Source of the DNA: Candidatus Palauibacter soopunensis
GTDB lineage: Bacteria > Gemmatimonadota > Gemmatimonadetes > Palauibacterales > Palauibacteraceae
Direction of reading: 5' to 3'
Length of the DNA stretch: 64,000 nucleotides
Assembly (NCBI RefSeq): GCF_947581735.1
Contig: NZ_CANPVT010000008.1
Coordinates: 186,001 to 250,000, forward strand
Numbering within the stretch: the stretch's first letter is position 1; every line of letters starts with the position of its first letter. This document shows, one piece after another, positions 59,155 to 64,000 of this stretch. Below the pieces are notes generated by a model. The model saw only the letters and a program-made list of their open reading frames with translations. It searched no databases and was not told where the DNA came from. Made by a program: the position numbers and the translations under genes.

Positions 59155-60894
59155 ATGAAGCGCCGAGACTTCCTCGCCACGTCCGCCGCGGCCGCCGCCG
59201 GATCCGGTCTGATCGCCTGCCGTGCCCCCGAAACGGCCGCCGCGCCCCCCGACGGGATCGGACAATGGGGTCCGGCCGGAGATTCGAACGTTCCGGGCCT
59301 GCTCGGACCCGCGCACGGGACCGTGTGGGGCCGCCGCGGCGTGACCGCCGCCGCCGACTACTACGCCTCGCTCGCCGGCACGACGATCATGATGCGGGGC
59401 GGAAACGCGATCGACGCCATCGTCGCCGCCTCCGCCACGCTCAACGTCTCCGAGCCCTACATGTCCGGGCTCGGCGGCTTCGGCGGCTTCATGCTCATCT
59501 ACCTGGCCGAGGAGAACCGGGTCGTCGGACTCGACGCGCTCGGCCGGGCGCCCGCGGCCTCCTCGGCGAGCACGATCACGCCGGATGATGTCGAGATGGG
59601 CTATCGCGCCCCGATCGTGCCCGGCGCCTTCAAGGGCTGGGCCGCCGTGCTCGAGCGCTACGGGACGATGAGCCTCGGCGACGTGTTCGAGCCCGCGATC
59701 CAGCTCGCCGAGGACGGCTTCGTGATCTCGAAGTTCGATGCGCTCCACACCAACGGGAGCGCGGATAAGCTCGGGAGGTTCCCGTCCAGCACCCGCGTCA
59801 TGTTCCCGAACGGGCGCCCGCCGCGCATGGGCGAGATCATCAGGCAGCCCGAACTCGCCGCCAGCATGCGCCGACTCGCGCGCGAAGGCGCGGACGACTT
59901 CTACATGGGCGAGATCGGAGACCGCATCGTCGCCTTCCTCGCCGAGAACGGCGGCCACATGACGAAGGCCGATCTGGAGGGCTACGAGGTCGCGTGGAGA
60001 GAGCCCATCACGACGACCTTCCAGGGGCACGATCTGTACGCCATGCCGCCGGGGTCGTGCGGGATGACGATGTTCCAGGCGCTCAACATCATGGACGGCT
60101 TCGACCTCGCCAACATGGATCTCTACAGCTCCGAGTTCGCCCACCTGTGGCTCGAGGCGAACCGGCTCGCCCTGATCGACGACGAGCAGTACAACACCGG
60201 GAACGAAGACGCGGAGATCCCGGTCGACATGATCATCTCGAAGGAATACGCGGACGAACAGCGGGCGACGATCGATCCCGCCCGCATCGCCTCCTTCTCG
60301 GGCGCCCCCCTCCCGTTCTTCGGGACGACGAGCCTCTCTTCCGCCGACCGCTGGGGGAACGCCGTCGCCTTCACGCAGTCTCTCGTCGCCCTCTACGGGA
60401 GCGGCGTCATCGCGGGCGACACGGGGATCTTCCTCAACAACGGCCACATGTTCGGCTTCTCCCTCGAGGAGGGGCACGCCAACTACATCGCGGGAGGCCA
60501 GAAGGCGAAGGGCGTGATGACGCCGTGCGTCGTCATGAAGGACGGAAATCTCGTCGCGGCCGTCGGCGCCGCCGGCGGTTACACGATCCCGCAGACGGTT
60601 GGACAGGTGATCACGAAGCTGACGGCGGGCGGGATGGACATGCAGCTCGCGATCGCGTCGCCCCGCATGTGTCTCAACCGGGGCGGGGGCCTCACGCCGA
60701 TTCCGGAGGATTCCGTCACGTACCTGGAGGCGGGCTTCCCGCCCGATGTGTACGGAGAATTGGCGGACCGCGGCCACAATCTCGTCGAGCCCGGCAACCT
60801 CGGCGGTGTACAGGGCGTGTACCGGGATGCGGAGACGGGCGCCCTCGCCGGCGGATCGGATCCGCGCCGCGACGGCCACGCGATCGCCTGGTGA
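59155..60894 (+). CDS. gamma-glutamyltransferase-like Tat lipoprotein 3
   Basis: Third tandem copy, 579 residues from ATG 59155. The signal is MKRRDFLATSAAAAAGSGLIAC and the nucleophile T391 lies in GTTSLSSADRWGNAV. Differences from copy 2 include ALGRAPAASSASTITPDDVEMG and SLVALYGSGVIAG, the latter next to the acceptor-site loop, so specificity may differ. The 30-base gap before it keeps the Shine-Dalgarno leader but no promoter. Its stop overlaps the hydrolase start (GTGA). Confidence 0.86.
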   Translation: MKRRDFLATSAAAAAGSGLIACRAPETAAAPPDGIGQWGPAGDSNVPGLLGPAHGTVWGRRGVTAAADYYASLAGTTIMMRGGNAIDAIVAASATLNVSEPYMSGLGGFGGFMLIYLAEENRVVGLDALGRAPAASSASTITPDDVEMGYRAPIVPGAFKGWAAVLERYGTMSLGDVFEPAIQLAEDGFVISKFDALHTNGSADKLGRFPSSTRVMFPNGRPPRMGEIIRQPELAASMRRLAREGADDFYMGEIGDRIVAFLAENGGHMTKADLEGYEVAWREPITTTFQGHDLYAMPPGSCGMTMFQALNIMDGFDLANMDLYSSEFAHLWLEANRLALIDDEQYNTGNEDAEIPVDMIISKEYADEQRATIDPARIASFSGAPLPFFGTTSLSSADRWGNAVAFTQSLVALYGSGVIAGDTGIFLNNGHMFGFSLEEGHANYIAGGQKAKGVMTPCVVMKDGNLVAAVGAAGGYTIPQTVGQVITKLTAGGMDMQLAIASPRMCLNRGGGLTPIPEDSVTYLEAGFPPDVYGELADRGHNLVEPGNLGGVQGVYRDAETGALAGGSDPRRDGHAIAW

Positions 60895-62774
60895 GGCGGG
60901 GGCGGCCCGCCTGCTTGCCGGCGGGTCTGGCGGCACTGGCCGGGCTGGCCTGCGGGGACGGCGCTTCCACTTCCGGCGACCGCGCGGGTGACGCCCCCGT
61001 GAGCGCGCTCACGCGCAACCAGGCGCTTCACGTCCCCATGCGCGATGGCGTCCGCATCGCCGTCGACGTATGGCTGCCCGAGAACATCCGGTCCGGGGAC
61101 CGGCTCCCGGCCATGATGCGGGCGACGCGTTACTGGCGCGCCCGGGGCGAGGTCGGCGTCCCCCTCGAGGAGACCTCGAACTTCGCCGAGGCGGAGCGCT
61201 GGAACCGGGCCGGGTACGCGCTTGTCCTCGTCGATGGGCGGGGAAGCGGGGCCTCGTTCGGGATCCGCCGCTTCGAACTCGCCGAAGACGAGGTCACGGA
61301 CTACGGGGAGGTCGCGGACTGGATCGCGGACCAGCCGTGGTCGAACGGGCGGGTGGGGGCCTACGGGGTCTCCTACGCCGGGAACACGGCCGAGATGCTC
61401 GCGGTCAACCGGAACCCCGCCGTGAAGGCGGTCGCGCCCCTCTTCAACGACTTCGACAACTTCGGCCACCTCATCTTCCCCGGCGGGGTCCTCACGGTCG
61501 GCTTCCTCGAGGACTGGTCGAACCGCACCCGAATGCAGGACCTGAACGATATCTGCGGCCTCTCCGACGCGATGGGGGCCGCCTGCGACGAGGTGCAGAG
61601 CCGGGTCACCGGCGTGAAACCGGTGGACGCGGACGTTGACGGATCGCTGCTCGCCGCCGCGGTGGCGGAGCACCAGGCCAATACCGTGCCGTTCGAGGCG
61701 GCGCTGGAGTACGAGTTCCGGGACGACCCGTTCGGCCCCTACGGAGAGACGAACGTCGGGCACCGCCGCAGCCCCTCCGGCCACCTCCCGCAGATCGAGG
61801 AGTCCGGCGCGGCCATGTTCGTCCGGGTCGGCTGGCAGGACGCCGGCACGGTGAACGGCACGCTCGGCCGCTACAACACGATCTCGAACGCGCAGCAGGT
61901 GTTCATCGGTCCGTGGGACCACGGGGCGCGCAACGACACGGACCCCTTCAAGGCGGACGACACGCCTGTCGCCCCTGACGCCGATGCCCGGTTCGAGGAA
62001 CTCGTCGCGTTCTTCGATGCCCACCTCAAGGAGGATGGATCCGGGGAGACGCCGACGGAGATCCACTACTACACGCTCGGAGCCGACCGCTGGACGCGGA
62101 CGGAGACGTGGCCGCCGGAGGGCTTCGACGACGTGACGTGGTACTTGGGCGATGGCGGCAGGCTGTCGACGGATCCTCCCGTCCCGGGAGCGGGCGAGGA
62201 CGCCTACACCGTCGATTTCACCGCCACGACCGGGACCCGCAACCGCTGGTACACGAACGGCGGGGGCGGCGATGTCGTGTACGGCGACCGCCGCGCGGAG
62301 GACGGGAAGCTGCTGACCTACACCAGCGCCCCGCTGGCGGTCGATACCGAAGTCACCGGCCACCCCGTCGTCACGCTGCACCTGGCGTCCACCGAGACGG
62401 ACGGCGCCTTCGTCGTCTACCTGGAAGACGTCGCTCCCGACGGCACCGTGCGGTACATCACCGAGGGACAGCTCCGCGGCGTCATGCGCGCGGTCACGGA
62501 CGACCCGCCGCTGTACCGGAAGTACGGGCCGCACCGCAGCGAGTCGCGCGCGGACGCCCTCCCGCTCGTGCCGGGGGAGGTCGCGGAACTGAGCTTCGAC
62601 CTGTGGGCGACGTCGGTGCTGTTCCGGGCGGGCCACCGGATCCGGGTCGCCCTCGCGGGCGCGGACGCGGACACCTTCCTCCGCTATCCGCGCGACGGCA
62701 ACGTCCCGGAGTGGACGGTCAAGCGAAACCCGACGTACCCCTCCGGGATCGTATTGCCCTCACGAAATCGATAG
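60891..62774 (+). CDS. CocE/NonD-family alpha/beta hydrolase lipoprotein
   Basis: Serine hydrolase of the X-Pro dipeptidyl-peptidase/CocE group, 627 residues from GTG 60891 in a GTGA overlap with GGT-like gene 3. The N terminus RRGRPACLPAGLAALAGLAC is a lipoprotein signal with C21. The triad is S161 in GVSYAG, D317 in GWQDAG and H344 in GPWDHG. VDGRGSGASFG is the oxyanion segment. The C-terminal jelly-roll domain (about 410-627) is typical. It probably cleaves peptides or esters in the envelope, working next to the GGT-like enzymes. Confidence 0.88.
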   Translation: MRRGRPACLPAGLAALAGLACGDGASTSGDRAGDAPVSALTRNQALHVPMRDGVRIAVDVWLPENIRSGDRLPAMMRATRYWRARGEVGVPLEETSNFAEAERWNRAGYALVLVDGRGSGASFGIRRFELAEDEVTDYGEVADWIADQPWSNGRVGAYGVSYAGNTAEMLAVNRNPAVKAVAPLFNDFDNFGHLIFPGGVLTVGFLEDWSNRTRMQDLNDICGLSDAMGAACDEVQSRVTGVKPVDADVDGSLLAAAVAEHQANTVPFEAALEYEFRDDPFGPYGETNVGHRRSPSGHLPQIEESGAAMFVRVGWQDAGTVNGTLGRYNTISNAQQVFIGPWDHGARNDTDPFKADDTPVAPDADARFEELVAFFDAHLKEDGSGETPTEIHYYTLGADRWTRTETWPPEGFDDVTWYLGDGGRLSTDPPVPGAGEDAYTVDFTATTGTRNRWYTNGGGGDVVYGDRRAEDGKLLTYTSAPLAVDTEVTGHPVVTLHLASTETDGAFVVYLEDVAPDGTVRYITEGQLRGVMRAVTDDPPLYRKYGPHRSESRADALPLVPGEVAELSFDLWATSVLFRAGHRIRVALAGADADTFLRYPRDGNVPEWTVKRNPTYPSGIVLPSRNR

Positions 62775-62792
62775 CGCGACTTGACGCCCGTG

Positions 62793-63560
62793 TCAGGAGA
62801 TGATCCTGCGCGTGGTGGTCGTCTGCATCGAAATCGCCATGCCGCCCGCGTTGATGTCCACATTGAGCACACTGTCGTGGCTATCCAGGCGGCTTCGTCC
62901 CGTGTCGAAGATCGCGGTCCCGCTGACCGATCCGGTTCCGTCCATCGTCATGCCGCCGGCACTTCCGGACATCGTCACGGTTCCATCGAGCGATATTTCC
63001 GCCAGATCCCCGTCGAGGTTCGCGAGCGTGTAGGTTACGTCCGTTTCCATCGTCATCGTGCCGCCCATGCCGGCCGGTATCTCGGCCGTCACCTGTCCCG
63101 ACCAGGAGTCACCCGGGCTCACTTCGCCCTCCGGCAACTCGAAGAAACTGCTACGCAGCAGCGCACTGATCGCCACCTCCGCGTCCGCCGTGAGCGTTCC
63201 GGCGTCCGTCAACCCCGTAACTCGCGCCCGCGGGTCCATGCCGAACGTGTAACTCATGCCCGACAGGTCGGGCCCGCTCGCTCCGGGCATGGCTTCCGTC
63301 ACGGCGGACGAGTCAATCACGGCCTGGATCTCAATGACGTCACCGGTCACGCCGGCGATCGTCTCCGTCCGGTAGAGGGACTGCGTCGACATGACCGTAC
63401 CTGACATGGACGTCTCCGCCTCGATGACGTATCGCGAGACCTGTCCTGCGGCCGGCGTCATGCGAAGCAGGGTCTGCCCGTAAAGGGGGGCCGCACAGCC
63501 CACTGCTAGAGCGGCCGCCGCCGCGCTTCGAATCAAGGCTCGCATTCTCGTTGCGTTCAT
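62793..63560 (-). CDS. secreted protein of unrecognised family, copy 1
   Basis: I do not recognise a named family. It is 255 residues from the ATG at 63560, with GGGAGA upstream. A signal peptide (MRALIRSAAAAALAVGCAAPLYGQ) is followed by a beta-rich domain with repeated Met/Thr/Gly-rich strands. Examples are LPEGEVSPGDSWSG, GGTMTMETDVTYTL and SVSGTAIFDTGRSRLDSHDSVLNVDI. The last third closely parallels the partial gene at 63607-64000, so the two are tandem paralogues. It converges on the CocE-like gene with an 18-base gap. Confidence 0.75.
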   Translation of the reverse strand: MNATRMRALIRSAAAAALAVGCAAPLYGQTLLRMTPAAGQVSRYVIEAETSMSGTVMSTQSLYRTETIAGVTGDVIEIQAVIDSSAVTEAMPGASGPDLSGMSYTFGMDPRARVTGLTDAGTLTADAEVAISALLRSSFFELPEGEVSPGDSWSGQVTAEIPAGMGGTMTMETDVTYTLANLDGDLAEISLDGTVTMSGSAGGMTMDGTGSVSGTAIFDTGRSRLDSHDSVLNVDINAGGMAISMQTTTTRRIIS

Positions 63561-63606
63561 CGGTTCTCCCTGGTTTTCCGTCACTCGCCGTTTGGCGTCC
63601 TTGGTG

Positions 63607-64000
63607 TCAGGAATCCGGCAGCAGTTCGAGCGCGGTCGTCGTATTCACCGTCATCGACGTCCCGGCCACGCTCATTTCCATGTTCTGCCGGCTCGTCTGG
63701 CTCACGTACCGGCCCTCGACGAGGTCGACGACCATCGTTCCCGACAGGGTCCCAGAGCCGTTCATCGCCATGCCCTGGACGTCCATGTCCATGTCCATCG
63801 GCCCCTCGAACGAAAGGGTGGCGAGGCCGTCAGCGAGACTCACGAACGTGTAGGTGAATTCCATGTCCAGCGACATCGTTCCGCCGGTCCCCATCGGCAT
63901 CTCGAGCGGCGCCTCGACCATCCAGGCATCCCCGGGACTTACCTCCTCTTCAGGCAGCACGGAATGGCCGGCTCCCTGCAGCATGCTCTCGACGCTCACC
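63607..64000 (-). CDS. secreted protein of unrecognised family, copy 2 (N terminus outside window)
   Basis: Partial gene whose start lies past the right edge; about 130 C-terminal residues are visible. LPEEEVSPGDAWMVEAPLE, GTGGTMSLDMEFTYTF and SGTMVVDLVEGRYVSQTSRQNMEMSVAG align with copy 1. It is richer in Met (MDMDMDVQGMAMNG). The order on the minus strand is this gene, a 46-base gap, then copy 1. Function is unknown. Confidence 0.7.
   Translation of the reverse strand, partial: VSVESMLQGAGHSVLPEEEVSPGDAWMVEAPLEMPMGTGGTMSLDMEFTYTFVSLADGLATLSFEGPMDMDMDVQGMAMNGSGTLSGTMVVDLVEGRYVSQTSRQNMEMSVAGTSMTVNTTTALELLPDS

Larger units (their letters stand above)
55523..60894 (+). repeat. tandem triplication of a GGT-like gene
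   Basis: Three head-to-tail paralogues (55523-57262, 57382-59124, 59155-60894) of 579, 580 and 579 residues, highly similar along their whole length including the signal peptide. Copies 2 and 3 look closer to each other than to copy 1. The leader CTGCC(C)AGGAG-x-CG repeats before each start; the promoter repeats only before copies 1 and 2. Confidence 0.9.

Noticed and set aside
55523-60894. Direct repeats suggesting CRISPR or a transposon
   Set aside because: The repetition is whole-gene duplication of about 1.74 kb units with diverged codons; there are no short regular repeats, terminal inverted repeats or transposase.

Overview
The window is GC-rich and dense with genes. It looks like a chromosomal segment of a diderm bacterium, most likely Gemmatimonadota or a close FCB relative. 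That placement is an inference from gene families: Tat-exported lipoproteins, Asp-box beta-propeller proteins, tandem gamma-glutamyltransferase-like proteins, a long SecA with large insertions, and BamD/TPR lipoproteins. It is not a phylogenetic result. No tRNA, rRNA, CRISPR array, IS element or prophage was seen. No gene-free stretch exceeds 300 bases; the longest is 239 bases between rpoC and rpsL.

Region 1 (1-31304, all +) is one nearly unbroken transcription/translation cluster. It runs rplA(partial)-rplJ-rplL-rpoB-rpoC, then the str block rpsL-rpsG-fusA-tuf, the S10 block (rpsJ to rpsQ), the spc block (rplN to secY-adk-map-infA), the alpha block (rpmJ-rpsM-rpsK-rpsD-rpoA-rplQ), an unrecognised membrane protein and rpmB. 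Spacing is tight and many genes overlap by ATGA, TTGA or TGATG. Control signals visible here are four hairpins between rplL and rpoB, a promoter followed by an intrinsic terminator in front of rpsL (a candidate attenuator), a U-tailed hairpin between rpsL and rpsG, and an extended -10 promoter in front of rpmJ.

Region 2 (31305-47867, all +) holds haem synthesis (hemD, hemB), a sugar-nucleotide and glycan set (a GDP-mannose-dehydratase-like epimerase, UDP-glucose dehydrogenase, UDP-xylose synthase, a GT2 transferase), envelope functions (a TPR lipoprotein, a BamD-like lipoprotein, secA) with nadD, a small blue-copper lipoprotein, a PLP aminotransferase, a Tat-exported Rossmann epimerase, a RHH/RelE-type toxin-antitoxin pair with a 20-base palindromic operator, and a DmdA/GcvT-like C1 transferase.

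Region 3 (47882-53721, - strand) has a dimethylglycine/sarcosine-dehydrogenase-like flavoprotein convergent with the DmdA-like gene, then a large secreted Asp-box protein. Region 4 (53865-62774, +) has an exported ComEC-type metallo-beta-lactamase with a lamin-tail domain, a DUF3006 protein, three tandem Tat-lipoprotein gamma-glutamyltransferase paralogues and a CocE/NonD hydrolase lipoprotein. The first two GGT genes carry matching promoters. Region 5 (62793-64000, -) holds two paralogous secreted proteins, the second cut by the window end. Together regions 2-5 suggest an envelope-focused heterotroph that degrades peptides, gamma-glutamyl compounds and methylated amines.
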